Source: Eonycteris spelaea | Taxonomy: Eukaryota > Chordata > Mammalia > Chiroptera > Pteropodidae | Direction: 5' to 3' | Assembly: GCA_003508835.1 (NCBI GenBank) | Contig: PUFA01000164.1 | Location: 868,001-932,000 of the forward strand | Length of the DNA: 64,000 nucleotides | Notes under the pieces: generated by a model | What the model was told of the DNA's origin: nothing | Database searches by the model: none | Seen by the model: only the letters and a program-made list of their open reading frames with translations | Made by a program: the position numbers and the translations under genes | Part shown: positions 12,804-24,345 of the stretch, piece after piece | Layout of the letters: every line of letters begins with the position of its first letter | Position numbering within the stretch: the stretch's first letter is position 1

Positions 12804-14289
12804 ATCAGTATGCAACTTCTTGTTCTCAACCATGCTCCTTTCCCTCATACTCTTTCTCTGAGATGATACAGCATCACTTTAGTATATCTTGAAACTATTC
12901 CCAAATAGTAAAATAAACAAAACTATTATTAAAAAACTCCTTTGCACAAATCAGACTGACTTTTTAAAGTTTATGCCATTGGCACTATTAGATCATAAAC
13001 TCTTAGCAAGCAAGGGTGATGTAAGTTTGATTAACTTTTGTTCACTGCGATGTGATTAAACCTTAATACATATTGACTGTTTTTACCCATTAATATATTC
13101 TTGTTTACTCAAATGCATTGTGTTCCTTCTTATTACCTTAATATATAAAATAGGAAAGGAGTAGCAGTCAATAGAAAAACATTTTTTCTTACACTAATTT
13201 TTTTGAAGAATTCTGATTATACGAGTATTTTCTCTCTCCTTTTCAATTCTTAGGCACAGAAAAATATTTTCTTTATTAGCAAAGATATTATTCTGTTATT
13301 TTCAACAGGGTTATCTTTCCGGTTGCCTTTTGGTTATTAACTACTCTGTTTATGCTCATCTCAAGAAATATCGTCCTCTCGTATTCAGAAGTGCACAGTC
13401 CTTACCTTATAAGTCAATGCCTGAGGGAGCTGAAGAGTATCAATGACATTGCTCTGAAGCTTCTCGACATAGTAAATTTATCAATGTGTACATCCCCTGT
13501 TTGTGGGGCTGCACCACACTTTGATGGATTCTGACCTAATTTCTTCGGTGACACCTAACCTGCGGAGAAATATTTTTGCCTTGTTCCCTGAGAACAGCTA
13601 CTTAATGAAACAATTAATCACCATCCAAAATCAAATGCAAAACTTTCAATTAACAAGAAATGGAAATTATAGGTGTTATACCCTGAGTAGAAAAGTGTGT
13701 GAGGTAGAGAACTAGTCAAACTCATTGCATAGACATTGGAGAATCAAGCTGGCTTTCAGAGTAAAGTCTGGACTTAAATCATTAAGTTAGAATGCAGAAT
13801 AGATTGAGAAATTCTTCATATTTGGCCTTCCGAGGGCGAGAGGCAAAATGGATGGGAAATTCTACATATATAGCATCCTTTCTTTGTTTTTTAAGAGAGT
13901 CCTTGTGTCAAGATTCCTATGGTCTAAAACAGTGAGTTTTATCATAATCCCTAAGCTTTCTGAGTTTCATAAGTGCTTTCTTTTTCATCATTATAGAAGG
14001 GCATCTGTTAATTGTTTCAGCTCCCTAATGACGAGAGAACACTCTCTATAGAAGGTTTGAAATGGTCCTTTGTGTCATAGTGTTCTTTTAGAATCAGGTA
14101 GGGGAAACTCAAGACTAAGAGGCAGCAACAGAATACAGGGAGAACAAGGCCTGCTGAGGATAGTGTCTTGTGAAGGTAGTAGCTAGTAGATAGGAGGTAG
14201 GAGTGGGTCACACGTAAAAAGTTCCGTTTCAGACAGAAGAATAGAACTAAAAATCGTATACTATGGACTTGGTTTATTGAGGACTGAAG
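12804..14289. other. Unclassified sequence with short open frames
   Basis: Frames at 13352-13534, 13503-13715 and 13848-14051 were examined. An acceptor-like stretch (ttattttcaacag, about 13295-13308) precedes the first, but I recognise no protein family and see no partner exon. Treated as non-coding. Confidence 0.35.
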
Positions 14290-14480
14290 GATTTGGGCAA
14301 GTGCATTGGACTAGGACTTAAGGACCAAGTTCTGGGTTTGGTCTTGCCACAAATTATTTGTGTGACTTTAGGCATATCACTTAACTTTTCTGGCTATCAG
14401 TTTCATCATTGGTAAAAATAAATGAAGCACCAAATAATTTCTAAGTTCCATCACAGTTTTAAAATTTATGATTCTATGGT
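14290..14480 (+). mobile_element. MIR-like SINE fossil
   Basis: Shows the MIR-type core 'tgtgactttaggcatatcac' followed by 'ttaacttttctggctatcag' and a tail resembling 'ctaagttccatcacag' and 'tttatgattctatgg'. The tail is that of the MIR3-like variant. Confidence 0.7.
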
Positions 14481-15810
14481 ATGTCTCATTCTCAGCCAAC
14501 ATAATGTCACAAGGAATGAGGCTGCTTAGAGAACATTAGAATTAAGGTGAAAATGAACTCACTAGATCAATCCTTTTGACACCGATGGTTACTTAGCAAT
14601 TTAAAAACCATAGTTAGCAAATGAATTCATGAGAAATATAAAGAGAGCATTCACCAAATACACTCTATTAAGTAACACTTTCTATTTTATGTGTTGACAG
14701 TAACTATAGATTAGAAAAGTTACTTAAGTAACTTGTAGATTTAAAACTTTATTTAACAGAAAATGCACCAATTTCATTTGCTTACTATGTTTAAAAAGCT
14801 ATACTTGCACATAAACAAATATTAGAACAAAAGCCCTAAAAACTTTTCATTTTACTTTTATTTGCAAAGGAAATTATATTGAAATGTTGAAATTCTATTG
14901 AAAGTGAATATGGTGCATGTTCCTCCACCTTGGAAGGTGTGTTCAAATGCAGACTTTAGACACAAATCTCTTGGGTATTCTGACAAAATATGAATAGAGA
15001 GCAAAACAGAAATTACTCAGAAGAAAAATTGAAAGCCAGTTTGTACCTATACAGCACTGAGGTGGCAGAAACAGCTGCACAACAACTTAATCCTTGTGAC
15101 AAGCCCCAAAGTCTATGAAGCGGCTGGCAATGTCTGATGAAATTGCCAAAGAGCAAGATGCCACAGCTGGGAACATTATCTTTGTGTTTCAGATGAAATT
15201 GATACAGCAAATGACACTCCATTGTTAACTCCTTGGTATATGTATAAGCCTTCTACAAAGAATGAAATCTACTGTTATATAAGTGGCAGATGGTAATAGG
15301 GAGGGATGAATGACAAAGATAACAATTTTATTAGAAAAAGAAAGTGAAAAAGGGACTGTAAATATTGTTCAAAGAATGAAAAATAGAAAATAAGGATTGA
15401 TTTTTAAATGACAAACTATAGCAGGATAGAGGAGTTGTGACAGCATCAGGTTGATGAATGCCCTAAAAATTATAAGACTATTTATTTTCTAAAGTAGATA
15501 GTAGTATTTTTAATAGACAATGAAGAAAACAGCAGGGAGCGTCTTTGAAGTAGAAAAGATGATGATGAATTCTTTCCTGATAACATTCTAAATAATCCAT
15601 AAATGTTAACTGAACATGTACAATATGTGTGACCCTGTGTTAACAACTACTTGGATCTCAAGAGTCTATGGTACACAATAACATAGTCTATGGTATGGTC
15701 TATACACAGTGTGTAATAAATATTGTATTATTTATGTATAATATATAAGACCCTGTATAATGTATTGGATGGTTTGAGTATAATCTAATCTATAATTATA
15801 GTATAGTCTA
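14481..15810. other. Unclassified sequence
   Basis: The part at 15010-15240 is less AT-rich than its surroundings and has a 69-codon minus-strand frame without family resemblance. 15650-15800 is AT-rich with the motif TAGTCTATG recurring imperfectly. No gene assigned. Confidence 0.35.
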
Positions 15811-16392
15811 TGTGGTAGACAGAATAGCACCCCCAAAGCCCCCAGGATATTCGAGCTATAATTTTCGGAGCTTTTGAATATATTACTTTACATTGCAAAA
15901 GAGACTGCGGATGTGATTAAAGGTATGGGATTTGAGATAGGGAGTCATCCAGGATTATTTAGGTGGTTTCAATCTAATTACACCAGTACTTTAATGCAGA
16001 CAACTTTTCTGGCTGAATCAGAGAGATGAGATAGAAGGAAGAGTTTGAAGCATGAGAAAGATTCAGTTCATCATGGCTGCCTTTGAAATTGGAGGAGGGG
16101 GCTGTAAGTCAAAGAATGTGAATGGCCTACAGAAGCTGGGAATGGCCTTCAGCAAGGATCTCAGTCGTACAACCACAAGAAACTGAATTCTGTCAACTGA
16201 ATGAACAAGGAAATGAGTTCTTCTCCATAGGTTCCGGAAAGGAATGCAGCCATGAGAAAACCTTGATTTTTCCTGATGAGACCTGTGTAATACATCTGAC
16301 TATCTGATAGGACTATAAGATGATAAACTTGTATTGTTTTAGGCTTCCAAGTTTTTGATAATTTGCTGCAGGAACAATAAAAAACAAGCACA
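15811..16392 (+). mobile_element. Ancient solitary LTR, MLT1-type (ERVL-MaLR)
   Basis: Matches the MLT1 layout: TGTGGTAGACAGAATAG start, a CCCCCAAAG block, 'aaaagagactgcggatgtga', 'gtaatacatctgac', 'gactataagatgataaac' carrying a polyadenylation-like signal, and a terminal 'ataatttgctgcaggaacaa'. No internal retroviral genes flank it, so it is a solo LTR or the only surviving part. A 61-codon frame inside it is not a gene. Subfamily uncertain. Confidence 0.75.
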
Positions 16393-16446
16393 ATATGTAA
16401 GTTATTATGTGCATAAGTTAAAAATAAAAGGGTGAAAACAGCAATA

Positions 16447-17254
16447 TAGTTATGTGCTGCTTAATGATGGGAGTATGTTCTGAGAAATGCACCATTAAAC
16501 AATTTCATCATAAGTGTACTTACAGAAATCTAGATGGTATAGTCTACCACATGCCTAAGCCATATGGTATAGCCTGTTGCTCCTAGGCTACAAGCCTGTA
16601 CAGCACGTTACTGTACAAAATAACACAAGATTAAATCAAGCACAAGAGAAAATGGTGCAGTCAAGAGATTGGGTAAACACAAGATGTATGAGACTGCTGC
16701 TGGTGTAACAGAGCATACTGTAATACTGTATTACAGCAAAGTGTTTTTTTTAAATATATATATAAGGAAAAAGTACACTCTAGCATTTAAAAGTATAGTA
16801 CAGGTATAGTTTGTTTTGTTATGCTTTGCGTTATTGCATGCCACAGATCTTGCATTTTTTTACAAATTAAAGGCAAAACTTTCCATCAGCAAAAAGATTA
16901 TGACTCACTTTATTGTGATACTCACATCATTACAGTGGTCTGGAGCTGAACCCACAGTATCTTCAAGGTATGCCTGTCTAGGAAGTACATAAACCAGTGT
17001 CGTTTATTATCATCATCAAGTATTATGTACTGTACATAATTGTATGTGCTATACTTATACATTTCTGGCAGCACTGTAGGTTTATCAGCTCCAGCATTAC
17101 CACAAACATATAAGTAATATGTTGTGCTGTGATGTTAGGATGACTACGACATCACTAGGAGATGGGAGTTTTTTAGCTTCGGTATAATCTTATGGGACCA
17201 CTGTTGTATATTTGGTCCGCTGTTGACCGAAATGTTGTTATGCATGCATGACTG
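16447..17254 (+). mobile_element. Tigger-group DNA transposon with nested insertion
   Basis: Ends are inverted repeats: TAGTTATGTGCTGCTTAATG at the left and a right end closing in GCATGACTG, whose complement has the same CAGTCATG core; TA flanks both sides. Internal blocks such as 'agatggtatagtctaccaca' and 'aatcttatgggaccactg' fit a widespread mammalian non-autonomous element that I recall as a Tigger relative (Zombi/MER8-like; subfamily name uncertain). The element is split by the 176-bp insertion at 16801-16976. Confidence 0.75.
16801..16976 (+). mobile_element. Tigger1-type MITE nested in the older transposon
   Basis: Starts CAGGTATAG and ends AAGGTATGCCTG with TA immediately before it. 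Inside are 'aaaggcaaaact', 'catcagcaaaaagattatga' and 'ggtctggagctgaaccc', the same internally deleted structure as 3711-3885. It interrupts the outer element, so it transposed later. Confidence 0.85.
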
Positions 17255-18114
17255 TAAATAGTGATGTTGAAATGATCAAGTCTTTGCTTATCTACTGAAT
17301 TAGTAGTTATAATGAAGGCAACTTATTTGAGATCATGGAGGACTCAGTGGGACTGAGAAGATTTTATGGAAAACATTAAATACAGACTTGGGAAGATAGA
17401 TAGACTTTATTGAGAAGATGTCTATGAAAATTATGTGTGGGAGAATGATAAAAGAATACTTTTATTTGCAGGAAAAGTATGAGATGTTTTGTGGGGAAAG
17501 TGGGTGAGAGCAGCCTAAGTTGTTTTATATATGGAAATCATAGGACAATAAGGAAAAGTGGATTTGTGATAGATTGTAGAAAGTGTTTGGGCTTTCTTTT
17601 AATGCAGGAAAGAAACATTTTACTTTTCAAGATTGCATGTAAATGTACCTGAGTCACAGAAAATATAGACTTGTGTATTTTAACTGTACTATGGTGTTTC
17701 AGCATTATAATAGATGAATAATAGCTTACTTTTTGCTAATATTAAATAATTATCAAGGTGTCATTATGACTGCTGCATTTATTATCTTACTCCACTTTTG
17801 CACCTCTTATGGCCATTGCCTGGATTTTGTCTTTCTCATGCTCATGGGAACTTCTTTAAAATGTCACCTTTTCTGTGACAATCTAGGCAGAGCTAGCCCC
17901 TGCCAACTTTGTGCTTCCATTTTATGGTGTATATGCCTGTATTATAGCTCTCGCTATTGCCACATTTAAATTTGTGTACATATCCATCTCCTGAATTCAT
18001 CTCTGTTTTCCTTTGAGTTCAACAAAAAACATAATAGCTATTATTTAAACAATTATTAGAGTAAAGTACTTTATTACATTATTTCGTTTATTCCTTACAA
18101 CTCTTTGAAGCAGT
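17255..18114. other. Unclassified sequence
   Basis: No recognised element. A 78-codon frame at 17733-17969 rich in L, C and F has no family resemblance. Confidence 0.4.
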
Positions 18115-18785
18115 TTTTTAAAAGACTTTCTTTTTTAGAGCAGTTTTAGGTTCATAGCAAAATTAAGAGGAAAGTGCAAAGAGTTCTCATATATTCTCTG
18201 CCTCTGCAAATGAATGGCCTCCCTCTTAATCAGCATCCCTGCCAGAGTGGTACATTTATTACAATTGATGAAGCTACATTGACACATTATAATCACCCAA
18301 AGTCCATGGTTTGCCTTAGCATTCAGTATTGATATACATTCCATGGACTTTGATAATAACATGTATCCATCATTATAGTGATCCTCTGTGCTACACCTAT
18401 TCATCCTTTCCTCCCTCCCCTAACCCCTGTTAACTGCTGATCTTTTTACTGTTTCCATGGTTTTGCCTTTTCCAGAATGTCCTGTAGTTGCAACCATATA
18501 GTATTTAACCTTTTCAGCAATTATACTCCTTAGTGTTTACCTCAAAGAGTTAAAAACTGTCCACACAAAAATCTGCATACAAATGTTTGTAGTTGCTTTA
18601 TTTGTAATTGCTAAAATTGGAAGTCACTAAGATGCCCTTCCCTGGGTGAGTGGTTAAGTAAACTGTGGTACATCAGACAATGGTTGTTCAGCATGAAAAA
18701 ACAAGGAGGAATATTAAATGCATATTAGTAAGTGAAAACACGAAGCAAGATTAAAATTTTTTTCATTCATTTTTAAATGAAAGTA
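18115..18785 (-). mobile_element. LINE-1 3' end with 5' inversion (twin priming)
   Basis: 18115-18518 is the reverse complement of an L1 3' UTR, starting at a short T run (the poly(A) side). 18518-18785 is L1 3' sequence from just upstream in the consensus, but in + orientation. In L1 order the + part runs up to the block resembling 'agtgaaaacacgaagcaag' and the minus part resumes at 'ctgaaaagg', so the two pieces are consecutive with one inverted. This is the classic product of twin priming during target-primed reverse transcription. Old and non-coding. Confidence 0.8.
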
Positions 18786-19599
18786 ATAATATTGTAAAAA
18801 AAGTTTTTTTGATCGAATACATTGTATAAAAATGCAATAGTCCCCCCACCTGTATTTCACCTCACAGCCTTATACTCAAGATACATCTTAAACTATTTCT
18901 GCTTTTAGGTCCTTTTAAGGGCTGCCTGCATATAGTTATGCCTTTAACTCTGTTTCTTAATTGATCAACTTTAAACCATGTTTATTGGTTCTATATTGTG
19001 AGAGATGTAGATTGTTAACTTTCTAACTTAAAATCATTTGCTAATACTTCTATTATCTATTCTAATGCAAGTAGCTAACATCTTCATACCTGTTTAGAGG
19101 AGGTGAGAATATGAGTGTCCCACCCTTCACTCTACCTTCTCTCCACACTTTCACCTTCCAGCTAGTTAGCTCCATTTTACTTCTTCAATGAGCTCTCCTC
19201 TCTCTTTTAGAAATTGGAAAAATATCATTGAATAGAAATAATTCAATTGAATGATTGGAAAATCAAATTGGAAGAATTCTCCCAGAAACTAGAGTAAAAA
19301 GGCATAGACAGTAAAAGTGAAAGAAAACAGATCACATAGTGGCTAATTCAGGCAGACTTTTATTTAACCAATTGGAATCTAGAAAGAGGTATTGGAGAAA
19401 ATAAGCCTACCACATTTAATTCATAGATTTATTCCTGAAAGTCAGTAACCGTAAATAGTGATTGCATTATTTAGACTGTAAGTATTATTCACTGGAGAAA
19501 CAGTTCTTCCTTGAAGTGACTCATGTCTAACTCTTGAAGAATGATATTGCTAGCATTGAGGTGAAATGAGCCATCATTATATTCTTAAAGTCTTTTATT
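18786..19599. other. Unclassified AT-rich sequence
   Basis: No recognised element or gene. Confidence 0.4.
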
Positions 19600-19900
19600 A
19601 TTTTTTTTTCTGATTTTTAATTTCTTAAGTTTTTTTGAGGAGTAATTGACAAATATAATTGTATATGTGTGAAGTGTATAGTGTGATAATTTGTTATGCA
19701 CATATATTATAGAATGATTACCAAGATCAAGATACTTAACACTTAGAATCTCACATAGTATTAACATAGTTAGCTCTTTAAAACAATATTTTTGTATGTA
19801 TTTGGTGAGAATGCTTAACATCTACTCTGAATTTCTTTCAAGTATATGATACCCTATTGTTAACTATTGTTCCTTTATTTTTTATCCATTTTAATCATGC
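19600..19900 (-). mobile_element. LINE-1 3' UTR fragment
   Basis: T-rich start (poly(A) side) then 'ggagtaattgacaaatataa', 'gtgatgataat'-type blocks, 'ggtgagaatgcttaacatct' and 'ctattgttaactattgttcc', the reverse complement of an L1MA/MB-like 3' UTR. The spurious 78-codon frame 19585-19821 falls here. Confidence 0.75.
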
Positions 19901-20589
19901 TAGCAATTGCAAGCATTTCCCTTTTGTTTCCTGCAGTCACACTCCTGGAGCCTTTTAACTTCTTGTTCAGGTCAGTTTGGTTGCTCAGCCACTCTTAGCT
20001 TCTTGGTTGTTATCTAGAACTTCCCCCAGGGCTCCCAGGGTTGAGTCCACTCTTTCTTGGATTCATATCTTGCAGTTGCTTGGTTTACTTCTAGTAACTT
20101 CCTAAGGAAGGGTAGAGGTGGGGGGTGGAGCAGGGGATTAGAGTGGAAGGTCAGTATTCTTGAATTCTTGGATTGTTGAAATGTCTTTATTTTTCGCTTA
20201 ATTCTGTGTATCCACCTGCATATTTAATTCTAGGCCCCAATTTAATTTTTCTCAGAACTTGAAAACCATTGCTTCATTATTATCTGGGATCCAGTTTACT
20301 AATGAGGTATATTATGCCAAAATGATACCTATTTCTTTGTAGCAGCTTTTTTCTTCTCTCCTTGAAAACATTTAAGATTTTTCTCTTTATCTTAGAGGTT
20401 CTAAAATGTTATGGGCACACACCTAGATGTGGGCTTTTTATCAGTCATTACTCTGGAGTTTTTTTTTTTTTTTAACTACAGTATTTCTTTACTCCTTTAT
20501 TATCTCTTCCTTTCTTTTATTTACTTCCTGTTTTTCTTTTCATTCCTATTTATGGGTACCTATTGGTTAAAAGTTAAATGATGCCAAGA
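19901..20589. other. Unclassified sequence
   Basis: Contains a moderately GC-rich stretch (about 19960-20140) and a T run at about 20459-20473. No family recognised. Confidence 0.35.
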
Positions 20590-20870
20590 GAAAAAAATCA
20601 AAAGAAAACAGTCAAAAAAGTTTAAGATTAAAATAAGAATGAGCAAAGATTTATTGCAGAAAATAACAAAAATAAGGCAAATGTAACTTTAGTTTCAAGC
20701 AAAGTAAAATTAAAATATATTTATAAAGAGTATAATGCACAATAAAATTATGGGTCATATATTTAAATGCACAAGAAAAAATATAACTCTATACATCTAA
20801 ACGTTCAAACTATTAGATATAATAGGAGAAATCAAAAGCACAGTTATTGTGGGAAATAACATATAGTTTA
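20590..20870 (+). mobile_element. Old LINE-1 ORF2 fragment (tentative)
   Basis: A-rich sequence with an order resembling the L1 ORF2 endonuclease region: 'ataatgcacaataaaattat', 'gggtcatatatttaaatgc' and 'ctctatacatctaaacgttc'. Strongly decayed; may belong with the other + strand L1M pieces at 21760-22320 and 23050-24345. Confidence 0.45.
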
Positions 20871-20889
20871 TCGAGCATAAAACTATAGT

Positions 20890-21095
20890 TAGGCTAAGAG
20901 TTTTACAGTAATATTTAATCCTCCAATAATGCTGAGGCAGATACTATTTTTCTCATTTTATAGGTAAGAAAAACTTAGTGTTAGAGGTTTTATGTAACAG
21001 GCCAAGGGGTAAACAACTAAGAAGTAGTAGAGATGGATTTCAAACACAAGTTTATATGATTCTGGAGCCCGGGTTCTAATATTCTGCATTTTGCC
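20890..21095 (-). mobile_element. MIR SINE fossil
   Basis: Reverse complement of MIR: 'ttaatcctccaataatgctg', 'atttttctcattttataggt', 'aacaggccaaggggtaaaca', and 'gattctggagcccgggttct'. Confidence 0.8.
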
Positions 21096-21184
21096 TTTTC
21101 TCACTCCCTTCCACGGATGAAGCAACAAAACTCAATACATATAAGACTATGAATGGTGATGGTTTAATTTAAAAGACACATGTG

Positions 21185-21735
21185 TCAACCTTTCAACTAA
21201 GTGTAGTGCTAATACAGCTAGATTATTTTGTCACAGTTAGTCTTGTACTGCAAAGTTCTGTGAGTATTGATAAATGCACAGTGGCATGTATCTACCACCA
21301 CAGTACCATACAGAAAAGTTGCATAACCCTAAAAAGTCCCCTGTGCTTTCCCTGGTTAACCCTCCCAGTTCCCCAAGCCCTTGGCAACCACCGATGTGTT
21401 TTCTGACTTGACAATTTTGTCTTTTTCAGAATTTCATATAAACAGTGTCATGCAGAGTGTATCCTTCTGAAACTTCCTTCTTTCATTTTAATAATATGCA
21501 TTTAGCATTTATATAGCATATAACATTTGTCCATGTTCTTTCATAGATTATAACACTTATCCATGTTCTTTCATAGAGTAACAGCTTTTTTTTTTTTTTT
21601 TTTTTTTTGCTCACTGAATAAGTATCTATAGTGTGGATGTGCATGGTTTGTTTATTCATTTGCCCATTGAAGACCATCTTGGTTGCTTCCAATTTGGGGT
21701 GTATTTTGATTTTAAAAGGTAAACAGTGAATATTC
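21185..21735 (-). mobile_element. LINE-1 3' fragment (L1M type)
   Basis: Blocks 'ggcatgtatctaccaccaca', 'ccttggcaaccaccgatgtg', 'cagaatttcatataaacagt' and 'gaagaccatcttggttgctt' are the reverse complement of an old L1 3' region. It holds a 30-bp imperfect tandem duplication (21519-21578) and a T run (about 21586-21608). No coding potential remains. Confidence 0.8.
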
Positions 21736-21759
21736 ACATTCTTAGGTACTAAGAGGAAG

Positions 21760-22320
21760 ATATGAAAGACTTATTATAACATACTATCTTTCACTAATGT
21801 ATTTAACTTTTCAAATTACAGATGAAAAATGACTCCAGTCATCCAGTACACACTTTAAAGATGCAATAAATCATGCTTTGTTACTACATAAGAATGAAAG
21901 TAAAAGAACTGGACATTCAGGTAAAGAAATTATGAACAGAAGTAAGCCAATGGAAAGATGAAGAAAGAGTATGATAAAAATACACATATTATTAAATTGG
22001 AAAATACAAAATAGTAGAAATTATAAATGATTTCATGAGTTTTTTGCTTGGCATAAATCTTATAACATGTACAACTTCAGCATATTTGAGCAAGAAAAAG
22101 GATAAAAATTCCTCAAGTACATAATATTAGAATGAAAAAGACGGTATATGCTATGTAAATGGTTTCAGAGTATAGAAAATGCTATACATTTCCAAGATAC
22201 ATTTTATAGTCGAAAGACCGCTAATATCTGACATAGGTCTTCCCCCAACTATAGACTAATCTCATTGATTTTTGGAAAAAATCTTTTAAACTTTGCTAGC
22301 AAATTGACTTCCACTGGCTA
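21760..22320 (+). mobile_element. Decayed LINE-1 ORF2 fragment (tentative)
   Basis: Sequence around 22240-22310 ('caactatagactaatctcat' and 'tttgctagcaaattga') follows the L1 ORF2 reverse-transcriptase region. The upstream part is too decayed to place with confidence. It is interrupted by a younger L1 3' end from 22325. Confidence 0.5.
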
Positions 22321-22324
22321 ATAA

Positions 22325-22655
22325 AAGAAATGGACACAACTTAATATGTTTTGTCCTGGCAATACAAGTCATACATGGGATATGAAACTGAAAGCAGCAA
22401 ATGAACAAGACAAACAAACAAAAACTCATAGGTACAGACAACAGTTTAGTGGTTATCGGAGGAAAAGGGGGAGTGGGGAGAGACATGAGAGTAAAGGGGG
22501 TCAAATACGTGGTGACAGAAGGAGATTTGACTTTGGGTGACGAATACACAATGCAATATGTAGATGATAAGAACTGTACTGGAAACCTGTGTAATGTTAT
22601 TAATTAATATTTCCCCAATAAATTTAATTAAAAATTATTAAACAAAAAAAATAAT
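22325..22655 (+). mobile_element. LINE-1 3' end, bat-type 3' UTR
   Basis: Carries 'agacaaacaaacaaaaactc', 'cagacaacagtttagtggtt', 'aggagatttgactttgggtg', 'caatgcaatatgtagatgat' and ends 'ccccaataaatttaattaaa' with an A-rich tail. This is the 3' UTR type I associate with bat L1 families. Overlapping frames on both strands (22286-22549, 22346-22540, 22401-22607) are non-coding artefacts. Confidence 0.85.
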
Positions 22656-22774
22656 ATATCATTTCAACATGTTAGAGGAGAAAAATTATAAATTTAAAAA
22701 GGTTGCCCTTAAAGGTATTAATTAATAATAATTACTAACTTCATTAAGTTATAATTTCTAACTTTCATTAAATG

Positions 22775-23010
22775 TTTAAACTGTGCCAGACACCATTCCA
22801 ATGCTATATACATATTAACTCATTGAATTCTCACAAACCCATCAAAAATATGTACTGTTATTATCCTTTTACCAGTTTTACAAGAACCAAGGAAACCAAG
22901 GCAGAGATAAGTTAACTTACCCAAGGTTGCATAACTAAGAAATAGTAAAGCCAAGACATGAACCCAGGAAATATGACTCCAGAACTATGCTCTTAGCTAC
23001 TGGCATGCAA
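22775..23010 (-). mobile_element. MIR SINE fossil
   Basis: Reverse complement of MIR: 'aactcattgaattctcacaa', 'ttaacttacccaaggttgca', 'agccaagacatgaacccagg' and 'gactccagaactatgctctt'. Confidence 0.85.
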
Positions 23011-23049
23011 ATTCACGGTATCTATTTCTGATTAAAAACAATAATGATG

Positions 23050-24345
23050 AGAACCACAGGGCAACAGCCACTCCAATGAATCCACCAACCACTCACTATT
23101 AGTACCATAACATAAAATTAGGAGTAGAAATATAATAAAGAGAAGCTGTTTTAACCAAAAAATGAACATCATAGTAAACAAACACCAAAAACAGAGAAAG
23201 GCAAATTTGTCTTCTACTCATATTATTTTACACATTTCCAGAATTTTAGGCAATTCAATGAAAAGTAAAGTAGTATATATTTTGTAAAGTAAAACATTTA
23301 ATTATCATTATTTACATATGATTTAATAGTCTAGGAAACCAAGAGAATGCTCGGAAAATCTATTCGAAATAATAAGAAAGATCAATAAATTATCCAGGTG
23401 GGAAAAAATGCAAAAAGTCAATTTTTTTGTTATTCGACAATTTTACTGGAAGCAAAAATTCCATTCCCAATAGCTAACACATTATAAACTGCCTAAGAAT
23501 AATATATTGTGACCAAAATAAAGCCAGCTACAAAACATTGCTAAAATATCTGAAAATAAGATGTGAAATGCATAATGATGGCTGGAATAACTAAATATCA
23601 CAAATTTTTCCAGTGATATACTGGATATACTGGCTTTCTGTGAGGCCAGAGTGGGGAAGTCCGTGATTTGTAGCATTTGCATATTTTCATGGTGTAAAAA
23701 CTGCCAACTCTCATCATGGCTGATTTCAAGATACCAAGAATTTAAAACCACCTGGCAAAATTCCTGAATTATTTAACAATTGGCTTTCTCGGGTTGTAAG
23801 AGCTGCCTCCAGAACACAGCTGTCTTAATCTCAATTTAATTTGTATGTTTAATGTAATTACATTATAAGCCCCATTGTTACGGTTTTTTGAAACTGAACA
23901 AAGTAATTTTAAAATTCATGTGAAGTTCATTTTGAAAAATAGAAGGATACTAGCCAATACAATTTTATAAAAGCAGTAAGCAGGGCATGCATTACTATAT
24001 AGGAAAGCAGGTTATAAAACTGTAGTCAAAAGCAATGTGCTGTAGGCACAAAAAACAACCCTGGCTCACAATAGGCAAGGATTAAATTCTATTTTATGTA
24101 AAAAAATCATTGTGTAATAATATCTAGCTTTACTTTTAGTTGTAGAAATGCAAATTCATACAATGAGGTACTGGTTTTTTATGACTTCACAAATAAGCAA
24201 AGTTTTGTGTTGATGCTCTGTTAGAGATGATGTGGTAAAATCAGTACTTGTGCAGTCTATGAGACTGTTAAAATTATTTTTTGCATACTTCCTGGGAATC
24301 AATTTATTAATACATATGAAGAACTTTAAAGAATCCGTACCATAA
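23050..24345 (+). mobile_element. Old, decayed LINE-1 ORF2 sequence
   Basis: The parts at about 23340-23510 ('ccattcccaatagctaacac') and 23860-24330 ('ggttataaaactgtagtcaa', 'agaaatgcaaattcatacaa', 'gagatgatgtggtaaaatca') follow L1 ORF2 and its 3' part in order. No reading frame survives. Boundaries are vague. Confidence 0.55.

Noticed and set aside
13290..13540. Exon with upstream acceptor-like sequence
   Set aside because: Acceptor-like motifs are common in AT-rich DNA; the 60-codon frame matches no family and has no clear donor.
16122..16391. Short frames on both strands
   Set aside because: Lie entirely inside the MLT1-type LTR.
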